This document shows positions 33,526-42,733 of a stretch of 64,000 nt of DNA, in pieces. The notes beneath the pieces are model-generated. The model ran no database searches and was not told where the DNA came from. It saw only the letters and a program-made list of their open reading frames with translations. The number at the start of each line of letters is the position of its first letter. The first letter of the stretch is position 1. Origin of the DNA: JAIBBG01 sp043748015 (GTDB taxonomy: Bacteria > Bacteroidota > Bacteroidia > Flavobacteriales_D > Sanyastnellaceae); NCBI GenBank assembly GCA_043748015.1, contig JAYTOA010000182.1, forward strand, positions 13,226 to 77,225, given 5' to 3'. The translations under genes were made by a program, and so were the position numbers.

Positions 33526-34185
33526 CTAAAACAGAAATTCAAAGCCCAACATAGCGTTCGTGGAATTGAATTTTCTCGTGGTATTTTCAAGACGCAATGC
33601 ATTAGTGATTCCCAACATATTGGTAAAGTCCAGATTAATACGAATTGTCTTGGCTACAGGATAAGAAAATCCAATTCCCGCAGCTATTCCTATATCTGTT
33701 TTTTCAGTACTCGAAGTGAAATCCAAATAAGATCCTGGTATAAACTCTCCTGATTGCATCAGTGAATAACTTCGGTAATTGTATGCACCATAACCGCCGG
33801 CAAAAACCCTAAAATATTTTCTTGAGCCAAAAGATTTCTCCAACAAGGCAGAAAGTGAAACATATTCCATCCGCATCAAAAATGGAGACTTAGAAATAAC
33901 AGCGCCGGTTTCATTGGTCCATGTAATTTCATCCTGCATGCCTTGCACAAGTTGCTGAACCTGCATACGCGCTGATAAACCGTGAGTAAATGCTCTCTTG
34001 TATCCGAGTGAATTCGTGTAAGTGATTGATGGTTCGAAAACATCCTTAATCAAGTCATTTCCCCGGAACAAACTGTAATTTGCTCCAGCGAGGAAGTAAA
34101 TACTGTTGGATAGACTGTCTTGTGCTTTGGCGTCCGACATCATAAACACGAACAGTAAGGCTGTTATTGGTGTAATTGATTTCAT
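33526..34185 (-). CDS. Outer-membrane beta-barrel protein
   Basis: A 219-residue protein with a signal peptide (ending DAKAQ near residue 22) and alternating hydrophobic/polar beta-strands with aromatic ends (for example IYFLAGANYSLF, YFRVFAGGYGAYNYRS, IGIAAGIGFSYPVAKTIRINLDF), ending in the C-terminal ...AMLGFEFLF, an aromatic last residue as in outer-membrane barrels. It resembles PorT-like 'outer membrane protein beta-barrel domain' proteins. Specific function unknown. 28 bases after the HD gene. Confidence 0.78.
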   Translation of the reverse strand: MKSITPITALLFVFMMSDAKAQDSLSNSIYFLAGANYSLFRGNDLIKDVFEPSITYTNSLGYKRAFTHGLSARMQVQQLVQGMQDEITWTNETGAVISKSPFLMRMEYVSLSALLEKSFGSRKYFRVFAGGYGAYNYRSYSLMQSGEFIPGSYLDFTSSTEKTDIGIAAGIGFSYPVAKTIRINLDFTNMLGITNALRLENTTRKFNSTNAMLGFEFLF

Positions 34186-34213
34186 AGTATTGCGAAACTT
34201 TCCGTAACTAAAC

Positions 34214-35434
34214 TTATTTAACGTAAGCGATAAAGAATTTCTCCTCCAGCTTATTCAATGATGTAATGTTGAGGTGATCACTCACCATCGAAGCACCTTT
34301 CACTGTTCCATCTTTCATCAAAATCTTGATCGACTCACTTTGTGAATTGTATGCACGATTGTCAACGCTGGTGCTGATGACAAAATACGCCGCTTCATCA
34401 TGACTCAACCTTAAACGCTCGGCAATACGTGTGATGTGATTCTCCACAACATCTTTTCCAACTGCTGATTGATGCAATTCGATCTTGAATAAATCACGTC
34501 GAATAATTTTTTTCGACAACAATGAAAGAACAGTATCAGGATGATTCTGCCAAACCTTCATTGCTCCGGTCACGTCGAAGTCGTCCAGCTCTGCGTAAAA
34601 CTCGAGCGCGTGTCGATCGTTTTTGAAATCTGCTGCTGACACAGAGTTGTAGAGAAAATATTCCAATGCCGGCGAGCAAAATAATTTTTCTCCTTTCGAA
34701 GCCAGTTCACGCGCTCTGCGCAATGCGTTTACCAGCATGAACTCCGCACTCAATACAGTCTTGTGGAAATACACTTGCCAATACATGAACCTGCGGGCAA
34801 CAATAAATTTCTCGATGCTATAGATTCCTTTTTCTTCCACCACCAGCTCATCGTTGTGTACGTCGAGCATCTTCAGAATGCGCTCACTTCCTACTTGTCC
34901 CTCCACTACTCCACTGAAAAAACTATCGCGTGCGAGGTAGTCGAGGCGATCCATATCCAGCTGACTACTCACGAGTTGGTGAAGAAATTTCTTGTGATAG
35001 CGGTTGTTGAATATTTCGATGGTCATGGACAATTGTCCTTCAAACTCCACATTAAGTTGTTCCATCATCAGTGTGGAAATATGCTCGTGGTGCATGGCAT
35101 TGGCGATAGAATATTCGAGAGCATGACTAAAAGGTCCATGTCCGATATCATGCAAAAGCACGGCGGCGAGAAGGCTCACCTCTTCTTGTGCAGTGATGTC
35201 GTTTTCTTTCAATCGAAGCTCGTCAATTGCATTTTGCATCAAATGCATTGCTCCGATAGCATGCTGATATCTGTTGTGCAAAGCGCCGGGATAAACGAGA
35301 TGCGACAACCCAAGTTGCGCAATTCTCCTCAATCGTTGAAACCAGGGATGATCGATCAGCTCAAGGATGAACGTATGTCTGATGGTTATAAATCCATAGA
35401 CCGGATCGTTGATGATTTTACGCTTTGTTTTCAA
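34214..35434 (-). CDS. HD-domain phosphohydrolase (dNTPase/SAMHD1-like)
   Basis: A 406-residue HD-superfamily enzyme. The metal site comprises H53/H58 (GALHNRYQHAIGA), HD at 95-96 in LLHDIGHGPFSHALE and a later Asp in SSQLDMDRLDYLARDSFFSGVVEG. The spacing matches the YdhJ/SAMHD1-like group (deoxyguanosine triphosphate triphosphohydrolase-type). Cleavage of dNTPs is the family expectation; no test is possible here. The start is TTG 35434. Divergent from porX. Confidence 0.88.
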   Translation of the reverse strand: MKTKRKIINDPVYGFITIRHTFILELIDHPWFQRLRRIAQLGLSHLVYPGALHNRYQHAIGAMHLMQNAIDELRLKENDITAQEEVSLLAAVLLHDIGHGPFSHALEYSIANAMHHEHISTLMMEQLNVEFEGQLSMTIEIFNNRYHKKFLHQLVSSQLDMDRLDYLARDSFFSGVVEGQVGSERILKMLDVHNDELVVEEKGIYSIEKFIVARRFMYWQVYFHKTVLSAEFMLVNALRRARELASKGEKLFCSPALEYFLYNSVSAADFKNDRHALEFYAELDDFDVTGAMKVWQNHPDTVLSLLSKKIIRRDLFKIELHQSAVGKDVVENHITRIAERLRLSHDEAAYFVISTSVDNRAYNSQSESIKILMKDGTVKGASMVSDHLNITSLNKLEEKFFIAYVK

Positions 35435-35517
35435 ATGAATTCGAGAATATTATGTGTTGTCAAAAATATTCATCCATTCACACAGTTACCTTATATAATC
35501 CCTTAATCTGCTCATCG

Positions 35518-35525
35518 TAGCTTTG
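35518..35525 (+). promoter_or_regulatory. -7 element (TAGCTTTG) for porX
   Basis: Exact TAnnTTTG match 34 bases before the porX ATG, in the 125-base divergent region. Confidence 0.45.
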
Positions 35526-35559
35526 AGCACATATTTAGCTACCAACAAAACTCTCGTGA

Positions 35560-37113
35560 ATGTCAAATGAACGAATACTCTGGGCCGATGATGAAATCGA
35601 CCTGCTCAAACCTCATATTCTTTTCTTACAACAAAAAGGTTACGAGGTAGTAACCGTCAACAATGGCGTTGACGCCATAGAAAACGTACGAAAGCAGGTT
35701 TTCGATATTGTCTTCCTCGACGAAAATATGCCCGGCGTAACAGGACTTACTGCTCTTACAAAGATTAAAGAAATTGATCCTTCGCTTCCTGTGATCATGA
35801 TCACCAAGAGTGAAGAAGAACATATCATGGAAGATGCCATCGGATCGAAAATTTCCGATTACCTCATCAAACCCGTTAATCCGAATCAGATTCTTCTTTC
35901 ACTGAAAAAACACCTTGATGAAAAAAGATTGGTCAGTGAAAAAACAACCAGCGATTACCGTCAGGAATTTCGCGAAATCTCTATGCGCCTCAGCGATAGA
36001 ATGGACGCAGAAGAATGGGGTGAATTCTACAAAAAATTGGTGCGTTGGAGCATGGAACTTTCAACGACACAAGATGAAGGCATGGCGGAAATCTTTCGGT
36101 CACAGCGTATGGAAGCGAATGAGCAATTCTCCAAGTTCATCAAGAACAATTATCTGGCTTGGCTGAAGAATCAAAACAGTCCTCCCGTTCTTTCACACAC
36201 ACTTGTAAAAACCAAAGTTGCTCCGATCTTGAAAGCGGGAAGCGAAACGGTGTTCATGTTAGTGATCGACAATCTGCGCTTTGACCAGTGGCGCGTGATT
36301 CAACCCAAGCTGAAAGAATATTTCAGATCTGAATCTGAAGAACTTTTCTACGCCATACTTCCAACCGCAACACAATATGCGCGTAATGCCATCTTCGCGG
36401 GATTGATGCCGAGTGATATTGAAAAGACGATGCCCAACTTGTGGGTAGGCGAAGACGATGAAGGCGGAAAGAATTTGCACGAGGAGGAATTGATGGCGTC
36501 GCAGCTCAAGCGTTTGGGCTTTGATATCAAGTGGAGTTACAACAAGATCACCAACCTGAACGCAGGAAAAAAACTGAACGATTCGTTTTCGAATTTGATG
36601 AACAACAAACTGAATGTGATCGTTTACAATTTCGTGGACATGCTCAGCCACGCGCGCACGGAGATGGAAGTCATTAAAGAACTGGCGGATGATGAACCGG
36701 CGTACTTGAGCATTACATCTTCATGGTTTGACCACTCACCTTTGCTCGATATTCTCAAAAAAGTTTCGGAAAACAATTGCACGCTCATCATCACCACCGA
36801 CCACGGCACAGTGCGTGTTGAGAATCCGGTGAAGGTGATTGGCGACAGAAATACGAACTCCAACCTTCGTTACAAAGCAGGAAAAAACCTGAACTACAAC
36901 GCCAAGGAAGTTTTTGAAGTGCGCAATCCAAGTGATGCGTTTCTTCCTAAAACAAATGTGAGCACGTCATACATCTTCGCACAGAAGAATGACTTTTTTG
37001 TTTACCCCAACAACTACAACCAGTTCGTCAACCTTTATCAGAATACTTTTCAGCACGGCGGTATTTCGATGGAAGAAGTGATGATTCCTTTTTGTGTGTT
37101 GAGGTCGAAGTAG
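35560..37113 (+). CDS. porX: T9SS response regulator PorX
   Basis: A 517-residue protein with an N-terminal receiver domain (residues ~1-120; acidic pocket ADDE at 10-13, phospho-acceptor Asp in IVFLDENMPG, Lys in YLIKPVNP) and a C-terminal PglZ/alkaline-phosphatase-like domain (~190-517: VFMLVIDNLRFDQWRVI, TATQYARNAIFAGLMPSD, LIITTDHGTVRVENPVKVIGDR). PorX with sensor PorY controls type IX secretion gene expression and has been shown to have a PglZ phosphodiesterase fold. All receiver residues are present. No sensor kinase is in the window. Confidence 0.95.
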   Translation: MSNERILWADDEIDLLKPHILFLQQKGYEVVTVNNGVDAIENVRKQVFDIVFLDENMPGVTGLTALTKIKEIDPSLPVIMITKSEEEHIMEDAIGSKISDYLIKPVNPNQILLSLKKHLDEKRLVSEKTTSDYRQEFREISMRLSDRMDAEEWGEFYKKLVRWSMELSTTQDEGMAEIFRSQRMEANEQFSKFIKNNYLAWLKNQNSPPVLSHTLVKTKVAPILKAGSETVFMLVIDNLRFDQWRVIQPKLKEYFRSESEELFYAILPTATQYARNAIFAGLMPSDIEKTMPNLWVGEDDEGGKNLHEEELMASQLKRLGFDIKWSYNKITNLNAGKKLNDSFSNLMNNKLNVIVYNFVDMLSHARTEMEVIKELADDEPAYLSITSSWFDHSPLLDILKKVSENNCTLIITTDHGTVRVENPVKVIGDRNTNSNLRYKAGKNLNYNAKEVFEVRNPSDAFLPKTNVSTSYIFAQKNDFFVYPNNYNQFVNLYQNTFQHGGISMEEVMIPFCVLRSK

Positions 37114-37217
37114 AAACTGCTGTAATAGGTATTTTCAAATCCGATTTTCACCGTTCATAATATTCGCTCCGGCGATATAGAACGTCTATTTTACATTAGT
37201 CGCAAATTCACCACAAC

Positions 37218-39368
37218 ATGAAATCAAATTTGATGCTCACTTTCTGTGCTGTCGCTGTAACATTTGCTTCCTGCAACGAAACAGCGAAAGCGCCTACTGT
37301 AACTCCTCTTATGAAAATTGCACAATACCCAACGACAGCCAAACAAGACAACGAACTCGATTTTTTCGGGACGAAAGTGAACGACCCTTACATGTGGTTG
37401 GAAGATGATACGAGCGCACAGACTGGTGCGTGGGTGGATGCACAAATTGCAACGACACGCGGTTATCTCGACAGTATTCCATTTCGCGATAAGATTGAAG
37501 CGCGCTTCCGTGATCTTTTCAATTTTGAAAAAGTAGGCGCGCCGATGAAAGTGGGCGATTATTATTTCATCTTCAAAAACTCCGGACTTGAAGCACAGGG
37601 AAAATATTTTGTGCGCAAAGGTCTTGAAGGAACAGACGAACTTTTCCTCGACATCAACACGATTGCGGAAGGTGGATTGGCTTCCGCACAACTTCTAGGT
37701 GCGGATGACGAGAACCGATACATGGCGGTGAACATCAACGAAGCGGGTAGCGATTGGAGTCGCATCGTGGTGTATGATGTAGTGACGAAAAAACAAATGA
37801 CAGACAGACTCGACTGGGTGAAATTCAGCGGTGCTGCCTGGTACAAAGATGGTTTCTACTACAGCCGTTATCCGCAACCTGAAAAAGGTACGGAGCTGAG
37901 TGGTGACAATAAAAATCACATGGTGTATTACCACAAAATTGGCACGCCACAAAGTGCAGATGAGTTGATCTACAGCGATCCAAAAAGACCGGATATGTAT
38001 CACAACGTTTCTCTCACTGAGGACAAAAAATTTATATTCCTCGTTGCTGCACCGGGAACAGACACGTACGAAGTGTGGTATAAAAATCCGGCTGACAAAG
38101 CCGCGAAGTTCACTCCACTTTTTACGGATGACAAGCACCACACTTATCCTATCGAAAATACAGCAGACGGCATGCTCATCGTGAAGACGGATGTGGATGC
38201 GCCAAATTCAAGATTGGTTTTGGTGGATCCAAAAAATCCTACACCGGCCAACTGGAAAGAAATTATTCCTACATCCACCAATTTGCTTGAAAGTGTTTCA
38301 ACCTGCGGTGGTAAACTTTTCCTGAGTTACCTCGACAAAGCCAACACGCGCATTTTCGTTTGCAACTACGACGGCAGCGACAAAAAAGAAATCGCCATGC
38401 CGGACAAAACAGGATCTGCAGGTGGTTTCGGCGGAAAGAAAGATGAAACGTACTGTTTCTACTCTTTCACCTCCTTCACTTATCCAAGTGTGATTTTCAA
38501 ATATGATATTGCAACAGGTGTGAGCACGGAGTACTACAAGATCAATGTGAAATTCAATCCTTCAGATTATGAAAGCAAGCAGGTGATGTACAAAAGCAAA
38601 GACGGAACGGAAGTGCCGATGTTTATCGTTCACAAAAAAGGTTTGAAAATGGATGGCAACAATCCGACATTGCTTTATAGCTATGGCGGATTCTCTATTG
38701 CCATGCAACCTGGCTTCTCTTCTTCGCGCATTATTCTTCTTGAAAACGGTGGTGTATTCGCGATGCCTTGCATCCGTGGTGGAAATGAATTTGGTGAAGA
38801 CTGGCACAAAGGAGGCATGCTCGATAAAAAGCAAAATGTGTTTGATGATTTTATCGCGGCTGCAGAATACCTCATCAAAGAAAAATACACGAGCAATCAA
38901 AAACTCGCGATACAAGGTGGATCGAATGGTGGTCTTCTAGTTGGTGCGTGCATGACGCAACGACCTGATCTTTTCAAAGTGGCGTTCCCCGAAGTGGGCG
39001 TGCTCGACATGTTGCGCTTCCATCGCTTCACTGTCGGCAAAGGATGGATTCCGGAATACGGATGTGCGGATAGTTCAAAAACGCAATTTGATTTTCTATA
39101 TAAATATTCGCCTTATCACAATCTAAAAGCCGGTACAAATTATCCTGCAACGATGGTGATGACGGCAGATCACGATGATCGTGTTGTTCCTGCACACAGT
39201 TTCAAATTTGCCGCGCGACTTCAAGAATTTCACAAAGGCGACAATCCTGTTTTGATACGCATTGAAAAAAGCGCCGGACATGGTGCAGGTATGAGCACCG
39301 ATCAGGTGATCAAAGCGACTGCGGATAGGTATGCGTTTTTCTTTTATAATCTAGGGGTTAGGATTTAG
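37218..39368 (+). CDS. Prolyl oligopeptidase family serine peptidase (lipoprotein)
   Basis: A 716-residue S9A prolyl oligopeptidase. It begins with a lipoprotein signal (lipobox TFASC, Cys at 19). An N-terminal seven-blade propeller follows, beginning FFGTKVNDPYMWLEDD (the hallmark 'DPYRWLED'). The alpha/beta-hydrolase end has the Ser in GGSNGGLLVGA, the Asp in DHDDRVVPAHSFK, and the His in SAGHGAG. It cuts short peptides after Pro. Lipidation places it in the periplasm or at the outer membrane. Confidence 0.95.
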   Translation: MKSNLMLTFCAVAVTFASCNETAKAPTVTPLMKIAQYPTTAKQDNELDFFGTKVNDPYMWLEDDTSAQTGAWVDAQIATTRGYLDSIPFRDKIEARFRDLFNFEKVGAPMKVGDYYFIFKNSGLEAQGKYFVRKGLEGTDELFLDINTIAEGGLASAQLLGADDENRYMAVNINEAGSDWSRIVVYDVVTKKQMTDRLDWVKFSGAAWYKDGFYYSRYPQPEKGTELSGDNKNHMVYYHKIGTPQSADELIYSDPKRPDMYHNVSLTEDKKFIFLVAAPGTDTYEVWYKNPADKAAKFTPLFTDDKHHTYPIENTADGMLIVKTDVDAPNSRLVLVDPKNPTPANWKEIIPTSTNLLESVSTCGGKLFLSYLDKANTRIFVCNYDGSDKKEIAMPDKTGSAGGFGGKKDETYCFYSFTSFTYPSVIFKYDIATGVSTEYYKINVKFNPSDYESKQVMYKSKDGTEVPMFIVHKKGLKMDGNNPTLLYSYGGFSIAMQPGFSSSRIILLENGGVFAMPCIRGGNEFGEDWHKGGMLDKKQNVFDDFIAAAEYLIKEKYTSNQKLAIQGGSNGGLLVGACMTQRPDLFKVAFPEVGVLDMLRFHRFTVGKGWIPEYGCADSSKTQFDFLYKYSPYHNLKAGTNYPATMVMTADHDDRVVPAHSFKFAARLQEFHKGDNPVLIRIEKSAGHGAGMSTDQVIKATADRYAFFFYNLGVRI

Positions 39369-39421
39369 GAATTAGGATTTATGTGAGGTATTGGGTAGTT
39401 GGAATTGGGAATTGGGAGTGT
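39353..39421 (+). repeat. Simple imperfect repeat (TTAGGATT / GGGAATTGG type)
   Basis: Just past the peptidase stop, short imperfect units follow: GGGTTAGGATTTAGGAATTAGGATTT and TTGGAATTGGGAATTGGG. Such slippage-prone tracts are seen in intergenic regions of this phylum; no gene or hairpin is built from them. Confidence 0.55.
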
Positions 39422-39497
39422 TGATGAGGACTCAATATTTTGAGTTCCGGCTATTCTTGAAAGTCAAATAGCCCTAATTGAATTTTGGAAAGTTCTT

Positions 39498-40058
39498 CTA
39501 TAGTTTTTTCTTGCGTCTTAATGCGATGATGCGCGTGTTTTCTGCTGTCAATCGCTGAATGCGTGTCTTCGTGTATTTCTGCCAGGCGGGCGTGTAGAGT
39601 TCTTGCTGTGATTGAAGAAGGGTGATCAGTTCATTTTTCAATTCGGGAAATTGTTTGGCGGCTTTTTCGAGAATGCCTGCACAGTAATATTTTACACCAA
39701 CGTCTGATTTTGGTTCCGACAATAATCGAAAACTAATGTCGATGAATTGACCCTGCTGATCATTTTTCAAAGGAATTTCATAAAGTGTTTTGAGCAATTC
39801 TCGTTGAACGCCACCTATGGTTGCACTTTGTAAAAGCTTGATAATTTTCGTTGCGTTTTTCGAAGCGAATGTCGGATTGACTTCTGAAACCGTGCTCAAA
39901 ATCCACGACGCTTTCATGGCAGGTGTTGTTTCTCCCTTCTCAATTAACTTGAGTAAATGGAGATACAGACTGTGGTCGAGTCCCACTTCTGTAGCTAGTT
40001 TGAGCACTACAGTTTTGTTGAGTCCCTTTACCAGAAAAACTGAAATATCTTTTGCCAT
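39498..40058 (-). CDS. All-helical repeat protein, HEAT-like, function unknown
   Basis: A 186-residue protein without signal peptide or membrane segment. It is predicted to be alpha-helical, with repeating helix pairs such as MKASWILSTVSEVNPTFASKNATKIIKLL and VQRELLKTLYEIPL and KYYCAGILEKAAKQFPELKNELITLL. This resembles HEAT/ARM repeats, and the C-terminus is Arg/Lys-rich (TRIIALRRKKKL). It is likely a protein-binding scaffold in the cytoplasm; I cannot give a partner. Confidence 0.75.
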   Translation of the reverse strand: MAKDISVFLVKGLNKTVVLKLATEVGLDHSLYLHLLKLIEKGETTPAMKASWILSTVSEVNPTFASKNATKIIKLLQSATIGGVQRELLKTLYEIPLKNDQQGQFIDISFRLLSEPKSDVGVKYYCAGILEKAAKQFPELKNELITLLQSQQELYTPAWQKYTKTRIQRLTAENTRIIALRRKKKL

Positions 40059-40076
40059 GGTCGAATAAGGTACAAA

Positions 40077-40101
40077 AAAAGCGGCATTTGCAGCCGCTTT
40101 T
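40077..40101 (-). terminator. Intrinsic terminator of the thioredoxin-domain lipoprotein-like gene
   Basis: Hairpin AAAAGCGGC - ATTTGCA - GCCGCTTTT located 16 bases past the stop at 40117, with T-run on both strands. It separates 40117-41706 from the HEAT-like gene on the same strand. Confidence 0.75.
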
Positions 40102-40116
40102 CAGTGTGAAAAAATT

Positions 40117-41706
40117 CTATTTCTTGGGAGAACCACCGGGAGTGCCCTGCGGTTTTTGATTCATGTTTTTTCCGCCGGGACCAGGATGGTCTTCATCTTC
40201 GTACTCATGTTCCTTCATGATGCCAATGCTGCCATCACCCGCTTCAATTTTTTCAAGGAGTTCACCAAGTTGTTCCGCTCCTAATGATTTTGCAATCACT
40301 TTGTGATCCTTGTCCATCAAGTAAACTTTCGGTGTACTGGTCACATCCCAGTATTGATGAAAATTCAAACTTTCAAGCGTAGTAATACCGCCATAGATCA
40401 ATTTGGTTGCAGAATCCTGATTCATGACTCCCGATGTTCGTGAAACATTGGTGAATTCTATTTTTTCCTCTTCAAGAAACTTCTTCCATTTGTCTATTTC
40501 GAGATTGTTGTGCACAGCATAAATTTCAAGTCCCTTTCCCTTCCACTCCTTGTACAACTCATTCAACTTCGGCAACTCTTTTTTACAATGGCCGCAGGTA
40601 GCTTCCCAAATGACCAGCAACGTATACTTTGATTTCAGATCATACATCGACTTCCATACGCCATTCGAATCGGGGAGAATGATATTGTAACCGACTTCTC
40701 CGCAAAGGCAATGACGCTTTTTGTCTGCCGCCTCTTTCATTTCCTTGATCTTATCATCTTTCACCCATGGACACAATCCCTTCGCATAATAATTATCTAC
40801 CATATAAACAAAGCCGGCATCCATACACATGATCTTCGATGTTTCAAAATTGTAGGTGAATTGATGAACAACATATTTGAATCCGTCTTCATTGCCGGCC
40901 ATTTCATCAAGCAGCAATTTCGCCTGATATGTCATGGTGTCAGGAATTTGCGGAAGCGTGACTGTTACATAACGTTCAATCAATTTATGAAACGCTTGAT
41001 CACGAACCAATCGAGGATCTTTCAAATCGAAATTGTCCCAATAATGCGCACGGTAGTAATAGTAAGACCATCTTTTTTTCGCGTCATCCGTTGAGTCTGC
41101 AGGAGCTTCAGGAATATCAACGTCCATCGACATTTTGATCATCTTATTCACCAGCAACGTAGGATTTTTGGAAATCATCAGCTTCTGATATGCGATTACC
41201 TCGTTGTTCATTTTGATGAGCTGCTGACGAAAAGGTTCTTTGTCGGCCTCGGACATTGTTGAATCTTTCAGTGCATTATCTATCGGTCCGCGACTCCGCA
41301 TTTTTTCATTGATGAATCGGATGTATTCGTAAAAAATCTGGTTGTTCTTCGACTCCTTCACCTTAATGCCATCGATGCCACAATCCGCGGTGCAATCGAT
41401 GACGATGTTTTCTGTATCAACGATAATGTCGAAACGGTTAGTGCTAGGCATGACGATGGAATACTTTCCGCATTCATTGTATGGCTTTCCCTTGAAGGAA
41501 TAATTGCCTTTACTATCGATACGTGTTGTGTCGTTGTAGTAAAGTTTGTTGCCGTAATAATTGGCGAGATAAACCACCGAATCTTTGAGTCCATCCACGT
41601 GACCACTAATGGTGTATTTGATGGGTGCCTTTGTTTGAGATAAAGCGCGCATTGTCGAAAAAATGCACACCAATAAAATAAAAACGAATTTCAGATTTTT
41701 GTTCAT
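40117..41706 (-). CDS. Periplasmic thioredoxin-like protein (DUF4369/DUF5106 type)
   Basis: A 529-residue secreted protein starting MNKNLKFVFILLVCIFSTMRALSQ (signal peptide; start 41706). Residues ~30-130 are a DUF4369-like beta-domain (YTISGHVDGLKDSVVYLANYYG). A helical DUF5106-like middle follows (~140-370), then a C-terminal TlpA/AhpC-type thioredoxin fold (~375-510) with the redox motif CGHC in WEATCGHCKKELPKLNELY. The tail is Pro/Gly-rich. Likely a periplasmic thiol-disulfide oxidoreductase or envelope stress protein. The substrate is unknown. Confidence 0.87.
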   Translation of the reverse strand: MNKNLKFVFILLVCIFSTMRALSQTKAPIKYTISGHVDGLKDSVVYLANYYGNKLYYNDTTRIDSKGNYSFKGKPYNECGKYSIVMPSTNRFDIIVDTENIVIDCTADCGIDGIKVKESKNNQIFYEYIRFINEKMRSRGPIDNALKDSTMSEADKEPFRQQLIKMNNEVIAYQKLMISKNPTLLVNKMIKMSMDVDIPEAPADSTDDAKKRWSYYYYRAHYWDNFDLKDPRLVRDQAFHKLIERYVTVTLPQIPDTMTYQAKLLLDEMAGNEDGFKYVVHQFTYNFETSKIMCMDAGFVYMVDNYYAKGLCPWVKDDKIKEMKEAADKKRHCLCGEVGYNIILPDSNGVWKSMYDLKSKYTLLVIWEATCGHCKKELPKLNELYKEWKGKGLEIYAVHNNLEIDKWKKFLEEEKIEFTNVSRTSGVMNQDSATKLIYGGITTLESLNFHQYWDVTSTPKVYLMDKDHKVIAKSLGAEQLGELLEKIEAGDGSIGIMKEHEYEDEDHPGPGGKNMNQKPQGTPGGSPKK

Positions 41707-42007
41707 ACTACTCCTTTTGGAATTCCTACTTAGGACTTGCAACCTGCAACCGAGGTTGTGCTTAGCAAATAACTTTAACATTTCGTTGAAACTTGGTATG
41801 TGTTGAAAGATTTTTCAACGAGTAGACAATGATTGTTCCAAACGCCGGAAATCGCTTCTTATTCAGAGATTGACTGTTCTTGTGTAACTCGTTAAATTGA
41901 TCGATTGCAGAAAGTTCATAGTTCATAGTTCCTGGCTGAGGGCAACGATTGAACATTCTTGTAACGGTGAGAACATTTGTTCACTCTAATTCTTTCGAAG
42001 ATTCCGG
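41707..42007. other. 301-base gap, no gene seen
   Basis: No open frame with coding character. It contains a short duplicated AGTTCATAGTTCATAGTTC (from about 41921) of the simple-repeat kind, and scattered inverted words. No promoter box with a clear TAnnTTTG match to the flanking starts was found. Confidence 0.5.
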
Positions 42008-42616
42008 TTACGAAAGCAAGTCAAGGAATTCCTGTTGGAGGTTTTGTTGTTTGTCGCGAGCGTACCAGAGGTGGAGTTTTTCTTTTACGGCTGTTGCATC
42101 TAAGCCTTCCTGCTTCGCTGCTTCCATAGCTTCAAAAGCACCTGCAGGGCGTGGACCCCACTGCCACAAAATGTTCTTTGCAGCATCAAAACAGATTACT
42201 TTAGGGATGCTTTTTTTACCATTGGTTAGAAATTGCTGCATGATCGCATCATTGTCATCACGAAGGAGATATTTCGTTTTGATCAAACCGTTGTAGCTGC
42301 TGATTTTTTCAACTGCAGGCAAATTTTGAGCTGAATCTCCACACCAACCTTCAGTGATGATGAGCCAGGTTTGTTTCGTAGAAATTTTCTTCACAGCTTC
42401 AATTAACTCTTCGGTTGGTTCGAAATGTTTGTCCCACCGATTCATCCGCTGAATGTTCATTTGGGTGTATGGCAAATATGTTTCCTTCTGTTCATGACCT
42501 GTAACAATGTTCCTCTCGTACAGCTCATCGATCAGAGATCTGTATTCAACATAATTCATGGAAGATTCCAAAGTGGCATCTGAGATATCGATTTGTGTTT
42601 TCAATTTTTCTGTCAT
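42008..42616 (-). CDS. Thioredoxin-family protein
   Basis: A 202-residue cytoplasmic protein with a C-terminal thioredoxin fold of the 'thioredoxin_9-like' type. The active-site region is WLIITEGWCGDSAQNLPAVEKI, where the motif is CGDS rather than CxxC, so only one redox Cys is present. The cis-Pro is in KSIPKVICFD. It may act as a monothiol or bacilliredoxin-like protein; the role is not known. Confidence 0.85.
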   Translation of the reverse strand: MTEKLKTQIDISDATLESSMNYVEYRSLIDELYERNIVTGHEQKETYLPYTQMNIQRMNRWDKHFEPTEELIEAVKKISTKQTWLIITEGWCGDSAQNLPAVEKISSYNGLIKTKYLLRDDNDAIMQQFLTNGKKSIPKVICFDAAKNILWQWGPRPAGAFEAMEAAKQEGLDATAVKEKLHLWYARDKQQNLQQEFLDLLS

Positions 42617-42733
42617 GGAAATAATTTTTCGTCCCGCAAATAGACAAATGTTTTTGAACGAACAAGGTGATACAAATCACCTTTTACAACTCAATCAATC
42701 AATTTCATGAATAATTTCACGGCATAGAATTCA

